DNA from: Lycocorax pyrrhopterus obiensis | Lineage: Eukaryota > Chordata > Aves > Passeriformes > Paradisaeidae | Assembly (NCBI GenBank): GCA_014706295.1 | Contig: JACSVZ010000007.1 | Span: 37,369,133 to 37,433,132, forward strand | Length of the DNA: 64,000 bases | Direction of reading: 5' to 3' | In this document: piece after piece, positions 12,163-24,800 of the stretch | Layout of the letters: each line of letters opens with the position of its first letter | Position numbering within the stretch: position 1 is the first letter of the stretch | Notes under the pieces: model-generated | Databases searched by the model: none | Seen by the model: the letters and a program-made list of their open reading frames with translations, nothing else | Told to the model about the DNA's origin: nothing | Position numbers and translations under genes: made by a program

Positions 12163-15100
12163 GTGAGTCTCTACATGAAAAATACCAGTAGATTTTTTTT
12201 TCCAAAGTGTAAAAAAAATTCCATATGCAGCAATAGGTGAACATTCAGAAATCACTTGAATTTAATAAATTCTTCATAAAAGGCTTAGAATCCATCTTAT
12301 ATCTGTATCAGGAACTTGAGTTAACAGGAAGGAGAGAATCTTCTCAGGCTGAGGCCGTAATAATAGGTGATTTCTTTTAAATCTGTTTAATCATGTAGAA
12401 TGAATCAGCTTGCTAAACGCAATATCTTACAAAGTAATGCGTGCCTTTCAGTTATACTGTGTGTCCTCTTCAGCACTGTCTGTGTTGGGGCTTAAAATCT
12501 AAAATTTCATGAAATGTAAAAAAAAAAAAAATTATTGACACTTTTTAAGAAGCAGGCTCGAATTTTTGTGGAAATGTGCATATATCTAGTTATTTTGCCA
12601 TTTGAAGGGCTCTGTACCTATCATGACAAGTAGAAGGCTGTCTAATCACTGTTTTTCATGAGGTTTGTAGCTTATATCTTAGCTTACTTGTTTGAGAAAT
12701 GCAAAATTTAAGAATGTCCACAATTAGGAGAAAATATTAAACAGGCTAACATCCTTGGCTTGATATATTCTCTGTGTGCTACAAGTTGCTAAGTAACTGA
12801 TACTGTACGCTAGAGTACGTTTATGTAGAGATTCATTTTTACTTTGAAATGGGCAGTCGATGGAAAAATATAAATTGAAATGCTTCCTTATCATAAACTG
12901 TAAGGAAAAAAAGATGTTTGTTTTCTTGCTTACCTGTGTGAAGGTTACTTTTACTCTTTCTTAAGAAAGGAAATTTCTTTCATAGCTAGTGCTTTGCTAA
13001 TTAAAAAAATTCAACAGAAAGTTGAAGTGAATGCTTTCCCTTTTTTTAATTTACAGGATAGCTTAACAAAAGAAATACTTTGATGAATTCCTTATTACTA
13101 ACTATTCTTTAAGCATATTTGCATCAAAATGAAAGTATTGTAGCTTTTATAATTTGCTGCCAGAAGGAAAGCAAGAAGAATAACATACGGAACATTTTGT
13201 TTTGATTTTGTGTTTGGGTTTGTTCAAATGATGTAAAGTTATTTTCTTCAATTTAAGTTGTATTTGAGTTAGTACTTCACTGAATTTTCCTTTTATTTTA
13301 ATGAGAAATTACCAAGATTTCTTTCTAAAACTGTTTTGTTCAATGTCCTTTGAAGAGAATGGCCTCCAAGAAAATCATGCATTCTAGAACAGGCTTGGCT
13401 ACTACTAGTTTGACTAGTGGAAGATAAGATATTAAGTATGATCTATTTGGGTTCATTGGAATTACCAGATCTTGTCATATAAAGTGAAAAGTCACAGTAA
13501 AGCTGTTAGACCACATGTTGAGTTTGAATGCACATGAACCATCAGGCCTTACCATTTTCATGATGCTGCTTCATTTTATTCTACCCTGCTTCATTTTATT
13601 CTGCCCTCTACGTACATGAGTACAAATGTGTCATTTACTTGAGTTTTAAAGCAGCTGTTACCTGTGTACTACCTTTCTAAATGTCAACTAAATATGAGGA
13701 TCTGAAGAAAGTGAAGTGACATAATTTTTCATGGACGATTTCAGACCTGAGGTTTATGTCAAAGAGGCGGAATCTGCAGGTCTGTGCTAAAATTACATAT
13801 CCTGATTAGATAATTTAAACTGATCAGTTAATTATGTAATCTCCAAAGTCTTCAGTCTTTCAGAAAGTGCTTGGGAAGAACTGACTTTTCAAAGGAGCAG
13901 AGTCTATGGGTTGCTGAACGCTGAGTGTGCTTTTTTAAATTTAATGAACTTCATTCTCTCCCATGTACATACAGGCCCTACATATTCCACCTTCCCATCA
14001 CCCCCACTGTTATTAGTTATCAAAGACTCAGACAACAGATGTAGTGTTACTACAGTAAAGTCACAGTTGTAAATGTTGTTTGTCCTTTATTGAAACTGAA
14101 GTAGAGTGACTGAAAGAACTAATGAAAATCTGGCAAGGAGAATCAGCATTAAAACCAGGATTACAGGGCAAAATTCATATTTTCAGTCTTAGGGCATAGT
14201 AGTTAAAAAAGGAGTGACATCTGTTGTGCAGTGAAGCACAGCTACACTTACAGAAGGAATTTGGAAAGTGAAGCTGACTCCTATCACAACAAGTTTCAAG
14301 ATTCTTGTCTATTACGTGAGTTTGGCCAATGTTTTCTTGCATTCCCAAGGGTGACTCCAAGTGAATAATTTTGAGTATTTAGGGAAAAAACCTGCCTATT
14401 TCCACCTGCTGAGTCTGAGCTCAGTTCATTATAGTTTATTTTATCAGTCATATCCCTGAAAGAAAAGACAGGGTTTTAGTTAAATCTGCAACTTTTCTGG
14501 AAGTTTCCTTGAATTGGAAGATTATGCTGTAGATTTTGCAGGTTTCAAAAAACTGCTTAGATAAACTCAGCTATATGTTTCCTTCTGAGTTGTACTAAAA
14601 CTGCTTATTTGGCTATGTTTTTAATGATATTTCTGAAGCATCCAGAAAAACCAGCCAAGATTATGGCTTTATGTTGGGAGCAGTTATTAGAGGCAAAAAT
14701 TGCTCGTTATAAGATGAAAGGTAGGAATGCAGAAATATTGTGCATGTTTACTTGAAGCACTACAATGTGAAGTGACTGACTGATGGTTACACAGGAAGTT
14801 GATGGCAGAGGAGCTATAACCCTGGTCACTTCAGTCCCCATCAGATTGAAATCAGACCTCAGCACCATCTGTCCTTAAGTACAGTGAATGACTGAAGTGG
14901 ATTTCTCAGGAATTGTCTCCTGCTGTAAATACAGAGAGAGATTTCATTTCATCATTGTATTTTCTTTAACTTAAAAGGTTGTATATTTGGATTTAGGCAT
15001 GATTTATTGTGTAACCAAAAGGTTAGTTGAGCAGAAGAAATATGTAAACATTCAGAAACTCTGTGCAGATAACTCATAATGAAAGGGTTCTTCATTTCCT

Positions 15101-17696
15101 GTTATTTCTTGCCAGATGCTTCTTCGCTGTTTAAAATGACGATTACACTAAATGGAATACAGCTCCGTGCTGCTACCATAGGTTAGCTCCTGTAATGTGG
15201 TGCATACAAGTTTTCATGTCATTCCTGAGCCAAGTTTGCCAAGCTCACTAAGGACTAGAATAGTTTTCACACACACTTAGGGGATAGTTTGTGTAGACAG
15301 TAACAGCTGCTTTGAAGCTATTACAAGTCTATTATTTGAGCAGGGGAATGAGGGTTATTACTGACTTCATTAGCAAGACCTATTATTTTGTAGATTTAAA
15401 AGCTCTGAAGGTCATAAGGAGCTCCCTTCTGTAAATATATGTGCACAAATATGCATGGTATAAATACACTTCAGCAGTAATGTTCTGTGTTTGCAAATAT
15501 TCTATATTATACGTAGTATTTTTAAGTGGCATCTTCATATTCCAGAAGAATAAATTCTATATTATTAAATACGCACTATTCATTGGCTGACAAACAGGAC
15601 CAACACTGAAAAATTAAAATTATTGTGTAATGCTGAAATGTCATTTGCTTTTTGTAAGGTTTGTTGAAATGGAAACAAAAAAGGACAGCGTATAAGACCT
15701 CTAAAACTGATCTAGCATTGGAGATACAGCTGTATCTCAGCCTTTGCTTTTGCATTGGCAGAAGGACTCCTTAGTTATTAGGTTATTGAAATATTAACAG
15801 AACAGCTATAATAATGCTTAACTATTCACAAAACAGTAGACTACGTAACTTTTTCTTTGATGATAAATTTGCTGGATCATAGATGTTGTGTAAGTACTTT
15901 GATGAGAACAGAAAGTTTGAACCCCGAGATACCTGAAAATGAATTAATTAAACTGTAAATTTCAATATTTTTTCCCCTTTTACTGTCAAAAATGGCCTCC
16001 CTGTATCCTGGTGAAAACAATATTTTTATTTTGTCAAATAATACTCCTTCCAGTGTCCTCCAGTTTACCAACAAAGTAAAAACTTCATGACTTGACTTTA
16101 GGGGAGATCAGGATGAATAGCTGCTTAGAGGTCATCTGTAGAAGACTGGCTGTACAGATGCCTTTTGACCGTCCCTGCACCTCATACCCTTGAACATGTA
16201 GTATTTCATGTCTCTCCTAATTTAAGAAGTGGATGATAAAATTACCTGTAATAATGTGCCAGTAAATAGAAACTTGTTCCTCTTGCTTCTCTGGCAGTCC
16301 CTGGGAGAGAGTAGAAAAAGGGGAAAGTCAGTTTGAGGTGTTAAATTGGAAATAGGTTAAATTTCTTTTAACATTACTATTTCTTAAAATGTTCCTTGCT
16401 TTAAACAATCTGAGAGTTTTACATAAGTAAAGGAAGATGTAGCAAATATAGTTTATGGTGGTACAGAAAAAACAGGTGACCATCTTTTGATAGATTTCAG
16501 TTTATAGCTAAGGAAACTTTTACGATATTGTGAATAACATACTTTTTTATTTTCAAGTGCCAGAAGTTGTACATTCACTTTTAATTAAATAACTTTATAT
16601 TAATTGGTTGCATTGAACACTGTTTCCTCTTAGATATGCTTCATTAGCATAGTGGATATGTTTCTTCTCTAATAACTAGAGACTACCTTGTTCAAGCACA
16701 AAACTAGAAGGCTCGGGGACATGTAGAAGTCCAAAATGCTACAAAGCAAATAACAATATAAATTATGTATTCATTTTTAAAACTCAGCTATAGTTTATGT
16801 GACATATCTCAGTAACATATAAATCTGAAAGTGAAATATTGTAACATGGAATCTCTTAAAGCAGGTGTTCTGTTCATTAACAGGTGGATAGAAACTTCCA
16901 CCCTGTAGCATTTGAACACTGTTTTTATCACTTCTGGAAATTTTGCTCTGCGTCAATGAAGAGTTTTGTTTACTATGTGAATAAAATGAGATCAATGCTA
17001 TCATTAGCATTATTTCACATTGTGAAAGAGGGTATTTTGTGTGAATGACTTGGCAAATTTTTATTTGATGTATTTTGTAAGGATGACGTTGAAAACCTGG
17101 CATCAACAGAAAGGTACCCAGGATGTGTGTATTAGATTTTTATGCTGTGGGTTTTGCCTCTTGGTTTCACATAATTATTTCTCTTGTTTGGTCTTTAAAA
17201 TGTATTTCCGCTCTTCAGAAGAATAGCAAATCTGGTTCTTTTTGAAAACATTTCCCTACAGGATAACTTATAAAAATACCTTAAAAGCATGTCTGATTGT
17301 GGAATTCCTTGTAATGGTATGTTTTTATTTTGTCTTTCCTGAAACTGCAAAATACAAAACTGTAAAACACAGCATGAAAATTCTTCCAGTATTCAGAGTC
17401 TGAAAATGAAATACTGGCAGGGATAGTTCTTGGCAAGTTAGGTTTGTGCAAGAGGTACTTTTTGTACAAATAAGGCTGTTAGTCTTTGAGAGGTATAAAT
17501 GTGAAAAAATTGAAATAATGCACAGATGATGGTGCCACTGAGATGACTAGTAAGAGCTGATAATGATAATAATGAGTCTGATTCCTATTTTAAATCACCA
17601 CTCTGTGTTGATTCTAAGTCAATAATCTATGTTGTCAGAGATGAATAATGGAAATACCAGTTCTTGGTTTGAACATCCTTTCCTTTCCTTTGACAG
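12163..17696 (+). other. NUBPL intron 8
   Basis: This is AT-rich intron with strong splice ends (GTGAGT and TTTCCTTTGACAG). It contains an A14 run at 12518-12531 and a 20-bp tandem duplication at 13566-13605. I see no recognisable transposon, RNA gene or coding exon; the longest open frame (16795-17106, -) resembles nothing I know. Confidence 0.85.
13566..13605 (+). repeat. Tandem duplication, 20 bp x 2
   Basis: CTGCTTCATTTTATTCTACC at 13566-13585 is followed at once by the same 20 bases with one change (A to G) at 13586-13605. It looks like a recent replication-slippage duplication in intron 8. Confidence 0.85.
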
Positions 17697-17817
17697 GTTT
17701 TAGGACTGGTTCAAAATATGAGTGTTTTCCAGTGTCCGAAATGTAAGCATGAGACACATATTTTTGGAGCTGATGGCGTAAGAGATCTGGCAAAAACCCT
17801 TGGATTAGATATTTTGG
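17697..17817 (+). CDS. NUBPL: NUBPL coding exon 9 (CxxC Fe-S motif)
   Basis: The 121-nt exon reads [16 protein letters not shown], continues through [11 protein letters not shown], and ends in LDILG with the last Gly codon split after its first base. It carries the CPKC motif (Cys codons at 17733-17735 and 17742-17744). In the Mrp/NBP35/Ind1 family these two cysteines bind a labile 4Fe-4S cluster, thought to be shared across a homodimer before transfer to complex I subunits. The acceptor is an excellent pyrimidine tract (CTTTCCTTTCCTTTGACAG), and the donor is TTGG|GTAAGA. The length and phases equal human exon 9 (c.694-814). Residues differ from human at a few positions, such as HET for HKT after the CxxC, as expected of an orthologue. 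Confidence 0.98.
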
Positions 17818-20800
17818 GTAAGAATATGGAAATGGTTTTATTTTTGAAGAAAAATTTAATGGTGTGCATGAGGCATTAACTGAACTATGGAACTGCATAA
17901 TCTTAGATTACTCTATAGTCAGACAGTTTTCAGATATAATAGAACTAATAAGTAGTATGCTCTGTTCCTTGTCAGTCTTGTAATGGTGATGTTGACTGCG
18001 TATGAAAATTCTTGAATTGCATCTTAAATCTTTGTATTTACAAACAGTCTAGAACATGAATTGTTTTGATATCAATGTCCCAAATTACCTGAAATTCATT
18101 ATGTGGTTGATTATACAGCAATTTTTACAAAAAACCAAGAATTCTATTTAGTCTTAGGACAGTCCTTAACTCTGTCCAGTAATATCAATAAATGTTTTCT
18201 CATTTATTTCGTTTAAATGAAATGAGTTGTTATGTATTGACTCAGTGGAGGCTTAAAGCAGCCTTCTGGTACCTAAAGTGGGCTTACAAGAAAGCTAGAG
18301 GCTTTTTACAAAGGCAGGCAATGATAGGACAATGGAGAATTACTTTAACCTGAAGGAGGGTAGATTTAGGTTAGATATTAAGAAGAAATTTTTTACTGTG
18401 AGGGTGGTGAGGGACTGGCACAGGTTGTCCAGGGTTATGAATGCTCCATCCCTGGAAATATTCAAGGGCAGGTTGGATGGGGCTCTGAGCCACCTGCTCT
18501 ACTTGAAGGTGTCCCTGTCCATGGAAGGGGGGTTGGAACTAAATGATTTTTAAGGTCTCTTCCAACTTAAACCATTCTATGAGTAGCTATGATTAAGCTA
18601 TCTGTCATGCCCGTAGGCTAAAATATACAAGGATCTTTAAAATATACATTACTGATTTAAAAAGGCATGGTTCAACCTGTGCTGTAAGTAAAGAATATAA
18701 CACAACGTAATTAAGTTGGTAAATGGGGTAATTGCATGTGCTAATGATGTGTTTCCATGTATTACTCTAATTATCTCAATGATTTTCCATAGCTAATTCA
18801 TTAAAAAGAACCAGGAAGCTCACTTAGAAAGATCAACACAGAAACATCAAGGTCTGACATAGACTTAATATAGCAAGGCAACACATAATTAAAGACATGC
18901 TTTTGGGCTGTCTTTTAGTTTTCTGAATATATAATGAGTTGTGATCAGAGCCCAAGGGGACTTCTGCAGCCCTGAGTTATGTGGATGGATGCAAATGCTC
19001 TGCAAGCAGTTGAATCAAACATGCCTTCAGATACACAGGCACAAATGATGTGCCATGGCATTGGTCCCATAGGTGGTTTTTGTTGTTTCCTACGAGTGCA
19101 GAACTGATTGTGAGTGGATTTAATTAGGAGTGATGTGAGACGTACAGATTTAGCAGGGGATAGATGAGATGTGCAAAATAAAGCAGTGAAATTTAACTTC
19201 AAATTGTCAATGCAAAACCAGACTAAGATTAAGAATAAAGCCACAAGGGTTAAATTCAGAATTACAGTACTTGATCTGATTAGTACGCTCCTCCTTCCAG
19301 GGATGACCATTATATAATAATACCATATGGTACTGTAAGAATTACTGCTTACAGATTTTACGTTGATACATCCCAAATGGAAGTTTTATCACAGTATTAC
19401 TTGAATTCTGCCCAAAAACCTTGAGAACATTTTTTTACATATGTATCTGTAAAATGCATATATTTAAAATTAGTAATTCTAAATTTATTTTGCCTATATT
19501 TTCCAACACCTATGGCTGTTCTGCTTGTTTAGATAAGCACCTAGTCCTCCTTGGAAACCTGACAAGGTAACACCCGACAGATTCTGCAAGATAAGAGTGT
19601 GCAGGATTGAAAAGTCTTGTTATTCCACTTGCTCAGAGTTGGCTGTCATTAGTTTTACTGAATACCTTATTTTTGTTTATGACAGAAGACATTTAACAGT
19701 TTCCAGGAGACTTTTAAGTGTAGTTCATTATTTTGTGTACTTCTGATTGTCTTGTATTTTTACTGTTCTCTAAAGGAAAGTGTGACAAGGTTTGTGCGAG
19801 AGACTTCATGCTGCTGATTTTTCTCTCTGTCTCTGAAATTTTTTTCCCTGAAGTTTGAGAGCTGTAACCAATACCAGAAAGCTATGCCATTGGTATACAT
19901 GATACTGAGATAATAATTTCTGTATGTTCCATCCTGACCTTTGCAATTCCTGACTTTTTTAAGACTGTCTGGTTCCTGACCGTCAGCAATGACTGTCAGA
20001 TTTTTAAAATTCTTTGGTGTTTCTTCCTACAATAAATTTAAATTATTCTCTTTCTTTGCAGTCAGCAGTAGTTGTTAATATCAGAAAAATGTAAAATGAC
20101 AAGTTCCCATCACATTGGGTAGTGAAGGATAATGCAAAAGTTTTACCTTCCTCAATCCCTTATCACCCAAATAGCTGTGCAGATGGCTTTGATGTCTTCC
20201 GCTTAAATTATAGAGTTTTGATTTTTTTTTAAATTAGGAATGCATTTTTCTTTATCTTCTGACTGCACTTCTGTTGATACAAGTCCTGTTACGCTCCTGT
20301 AGTAGCAGCACATCTTTGTAAGTCTGAGGAGGAAAAGAGAGAGGCCGCCATTTTGTAATTATTGGAGATTGTTATTAAGCTGATAGTGAAGGAGTATTTT
20401 TTCATTAACAAAACATCCCTAGGAAAAAAATGAAGATTAGTCTCTACATAAAATAAGAGTAGGAGGTGAATTTCAGGAAGATTTACAAAGTTACTTTTAT
20501 TTCATTAAGAATGTTTATGTTTAGAAAACTTTCAGAGGACTCCCTGAATTTTTTAAAAATGAATACATAAATAGACTATTATGCCTAAATTTATTCAATT
20601 CTGAAATAAATAAGAAAAAAAAATTGAAGGAAATGGACTATAATTATCATAAATAATAAGGTTCTTCAAAGATTCAGCACACTAATCATGGAGCCACAGC
20701 TTTTGTGTTTACTACTTGTTTTTGTTCATATTCTGCTTGCTTTGGGTTCTGTTTTTTATCTCTCTTAAACTTTGTCAATTTTCATGCAGTTTTTTAAATG

Positions 20801-21769
20801 TTTCTTTTTCTGAATACATTGAATCTCAGTAATTGACACTGGCCTTGGTTTGAGTTAAATCAAGTTGCTGAAGTGTTTGAATTAAGCTGATACAGTTTCT
20901 CATATGTCAGGATTGAACTACGGTAGGCTGTTCTGTCGGCATCAATCCATAATGTAAAACGTAGCTGTGTCTCCCAGTAAAAGAAAGTTAGTCTTCAGTT
21001 CACTTCAAAATTACTTGTGTAGCAGTGAACTAAACATAGGAATCTCCAAGTTTTTTGTAGTGGTGAAATCTGTGTTTCAGAAAGTATGTCTCAGAATAGA
21101 ATAGGCCTGCTAATTGAGTCTCCTTTAGAACGTTCCTTTCCTCTCTGATAGTTCCCTGCTCATTATAAAAGCAGAATATAAAGAAGATTTCTGTTGGAAA
21201 GAAGAATGAACTGAATAGTTGTCCACCTTTGAATTGGATCCAAGGCCTAATAAGGACAATAACAAATGCTATTATTTGGAAATTAGTATTCAAAGAAGTC
21301 TTTGAACAGTGATTAAAATCTTGAAACAGCACTGAAAAGAATTTACAATGAGGAGATAGGCTGAACAGCAAGTTGCATGATGAGCAGTTGCCTAACACTC
21401 AGGCAGTTTATCTCATGTACACAAAACAATTTGTATCTCAGCCTGTATTTTTCTATGTGTTTGAGGCAAAAAGCCCTACCTTCTCTAATAAATGACTAAG
21501 GCATGGTCCTTTCTTTTCAGCAAAAGAAAAATCCAAAATATGTTTGGCATTATTCATTATGGATGTAAGGAAACTATATTGCAGCCAGTTTTTGTTTTAA
21601 ATGCTTATTTTTAGAGATAAAGCAATTCAAAGAATATACTGAACAGGAATTTGATTTCAAGTTGCTTCATTTGCTTTATATGGTTTATATGCTTTGTATG
21701 GTTATTTTAAGGAAACATTTTAGAAGTACTAGGTCTTCACATATGTGTATCTTGGTATTTTTGATGCAG
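17818..21769 (+). other. NUBPL intron 9
   Basis: The intron starts GTAAGA and ends TTTTTGATGCAG. It contains the CR1 copy at 18245-18593. The remainder is AT-rich with no recognisable gene or RNA. The frames at 18945-19376 (-) and 21030-21398 (-) have no recognisable homology and no coding signals. Confidence 0.85.
18245..18593 (+). mobile_element. CR1 LINE 3' end, + orientation (ATTCTATGA-type tail)
   Basis: This 350-bp, 5'-truncated CR1 is of a different subfamily from the 8.6-kb copy. It shows GGAGGCTTAAAGCAGCCTTC at the left, then TTTACAAAGGCAGGCAATGA, the decayed ORF2 end (FRLDIKKKFFTVRVVRDWHR), and GGTTGGATGGGGCTCTGAGC. Next come CATGGAAGGGGGGTTGGAAC and TCTTCCAACTTAAACCATTC, with TATGA/TATGAT tail units. 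This tail type is common in many non-galliform bird genomes. It lies in intron 9 in the sense orientation. Confidence 0.95.
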
Positions 21770-21852
21770 GAGACATTCCACTGCATGTTAATATACGGGA
21801 GACGTGTGATTCAGGACAGCCTGTTGTGATCTCTCAGCCTCAAAGTGATGCT
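21770..21852 (+). CDS. NUBPL: NUBPL coding exon 10
   Basis: The 83-nt exon begins with GA, completing the Gly codon from exon 9, then reads [18 protein letters not shown] and ISQPQSDA, ending on a full codon (phase 0). The DIPL...IRE...DSGQP pattern is the C-terminal signature of Mrp/NBP35 ATPases, where it packs against the nucleotide-binding core. The donor GCT|GTAAGT is strong. The acceptor is ordinary to weak: the 25 bases before TTGATGCAG are interrupted by purines. The same exon is skipped in human carriers of the c.815-27T>C branch-site variant, so it is a known weak point in NUBPL splicing. Its start matches human c.815 exactly. Confidence 0.97.
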
Positions 21853-24800
21853 GTAAGTTTGGTGCACTGCACTTAAAACAACAGAAAGCTCTCCTCTGAA
21901 AGTGCATGGAGAGTGCTGCTTCTTGTTGCTGTTTGGAAAGAAATGTGTATCTGAATGGAAGTAAGGAAATAAAGTAAAAGAAGGTAGTATCAGTAAGTAA
22001 CTCAGGCCCTTGATTTTGAAATGCTGGTCATCTGTTCTGCGTCTGCGGGTTTGGTTTTGTTTAATTAGGCTGAATCATTCAGAATTGAGAAGATTTGATC
22101 CAAGTCCTGGCATGCTAAGAGGAGGAAGGTCAGTGTCAAGCCTCAGGAGACCTGGCAGCTAATGTAGGTCCTCTAAAACTGTCAGTTAAGCCTTTGATAA
22201 CTGAGCCTGCAAACTGTCAGAGTGTCCTATCGAAAGATGTTTGGAACAAAACTTCGTATTGTCAGTACTGGGTTTCACGTTTCTTGTTTTCAGCAGGAAG
22301 TGGAGCAATTTACAAACAAGAGGAAATGGATTTTTCAGTGCATTTACCATAACATTTTATTGTCAGTGGAAAATGTGAGTTGATGAGATGGTGGGAGTCA
22401 AATATGCAAGTCTGTAAAGAAAAGTAGTTGTACATATAGAATTTCATTAATGCTGATAGAGTAAGATTTTCCTGTCCACTGTTTTCTTTCTCCTTTGCTA
22501 GAGTTTGTCTGCCAGGCTCTGTAGGGCAGGGTGCCGTGCACAGTGTGTGGCATAATGCAGCCCCACTCTTGACTGCTGCTTAGATGTAAAGATGTATAGT
22601 GAAAAAAGTGATTAATGCTGATAACAGATGGTAGAATAAATTCACAATAAGGTAGACTCTACCTATGGAACTTTCAAATATTGGTAGATTTTTTAATATC
22701 ATGATTGCTAGGCACATGCTGAAATTAGTTTTTTCCTTCCCAGTATTTTAGAAGGAAAGAAAAAGGGAGGAGAGGATTAACATTGTTAATCCAGTGTTAC
22801 TAACGTACTGAATGAGATTCTGGAAGAACAGCGACAGTCTTAAAATTGTAATTTTGTTTTGAAAGAGAAGAGGCAGCACTATGGTGTGTTGACTTCTAAT
22901 TGAATGCCGTATTTTTGCTAGGTTTGGGCAAGGCCCGTGCTATGGAATAACGTAGTGATCTTGAGTCCAGGTCTATTTGAAAAGGAATCCCTGTAAGCCA
23001 TATGGTAGTTTCTCTCTCGGAAGTTTGATCAGCAATGTGAAGGTTTGAGTGGATGCATGGCTTTGGTCAAAGTTGAAGTACAACAGCTGGGAAACTAAGA
23101 TGGAAGGATAACAGCTCACAGTATCTGAAATCTGTAATAACCAAGAGTCTGTAGCCTGCTGGACTATTGATCTAAGAATTCAGACATGTAGGGGATAGCA
23201 TTCTGAAAATAAAAAAGGCAAGAAAGTCTGTTGTCTTGCCATCTGTTCCTCCTTGAACGATGTTCTTGATAACAAAAAGATGGGTTATAATCACCATTTG
23301 TGGCAATTAAGTTAAATATGCAGAGGAATAAAGATTGACAAATATGTGTGACTCTGGGGAAAAATCTTAATATCCTTCTCTGCCATTGTGTCTGTGAGAT
23401 AATCATTCTCCTTGGAGAATGTGTTTTTTTAAAATGTCACTAATCTCTATGGAATGAAAAAGAATTTCCTTTTATCCCTGGTTTGCTTCTCATTTTAAAG
23501 ACAGAAAAAACATCATTCTCCTATATTTTCAAAGAAAAATTAAATTCTTAGCACATAACTGATGGTGGGAGAGGTCGTATAAGGTCAGATTCTAATCTTT
23601 AATACATGACAGTCATCACCATGTTTCTCAAAGAAACTGAAATTGTAGCTATTCATGCATGACCAACTTTTGGGATAGAGAATAACGTCTGCTGAAATTC
23701 TCTGCGCTTGTTGCTTAAATGTGCAGGGGATTTTCATACAAAATTCTATGCTGATTTTGTTAGAACACACTTACAAATCAAGTACAGAATCATAGACTTG
23801 AAATAATACCTAGCAGATTCAAGCAGTAGGGAATAGGGATGGTGATTGATTTCTTAGAAACCCAGCATGCTGTCATACCTTCTGAGCTCTGTCAAGCCTA
23901 GAATAAAAGGGTGTTTCTAAAATACGGCAGTTAATACATTTTTGCTTATGGATCTGCTATGGGGTTCATCTTGCCTTGCAGATGTCTAAAAGTATATCTC
24001 TGACTTTACACTAGAATTTCAAAATGTCTAAGCAAACTTGTCTAAATTTATTATTTTAAAGCTTAGATGTTGTTGGTGGAAAAGGGGTTTCCTTTTCACA
24101 AATGAGAAGGAAATTACTAACAACTAAAAAAGAAAATTACTTGTAGAATGGTGCATGTGTGAACTTAGAAGGTTCTTCCTCAGGGAAGGCACAGAATGAC
24201 TAATCTGCTTATGGGAAGTACTGACAATATAGCTAAAGGATATGAAGGTTTGATGACTGGAGTTCTCTTCTGGTGAAGCTTGGAGGCAGTCCCCAGGGAG
24301 ACATAAACAGTGCTAGTAAAATGATTTTGCTCTTGGTATGACGTTGTCTACGTTAGTGTTTCTGTCAGCTTAGTTGTTCAAGTTGTGGCTTTTTTGTGGC
24401 TTTTTCTTAATACTCTTCATTGACAAAACTTTCTGATGTAGAAATGGAATATTGCTGTACTTGCATGTCAGCCTAATGCAGCAGCTGGGAGTGACCCAAG
24501 ATTCTATACAAGAAGCTAATAATTTCTTACTTTAATCAACAGTGAGGGCTTACCTTCTGGAGTGAGACCCTTCTGGAGATTAACTGAGCATTTTTCTCCT
24601 CCATCACACTGTGGGGGTGGATTAGCTGACTAAGGCTCCATTTTTTTGCTCACTCAAACATATGCAACAGTCACTGGACAGCAAAAGCTGGTAAACAAAA
24701 ATCTGGAATGCTGCTGAAATGGTAGAATAGGGGGAAAAAAGTAGGGGAAAAGGTAGAATAGGGAAAACAAATGAGGAATCACTGAAACCAGGTGAAATTG

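Noticed and set aside
23780..23815. ACAGAATCATAGACTTGAAA as an antisense CR1 tail
   Set aside because: Only about 15 bases fit the CR1 end, and no 3' UTR sequence follows; too short to support.
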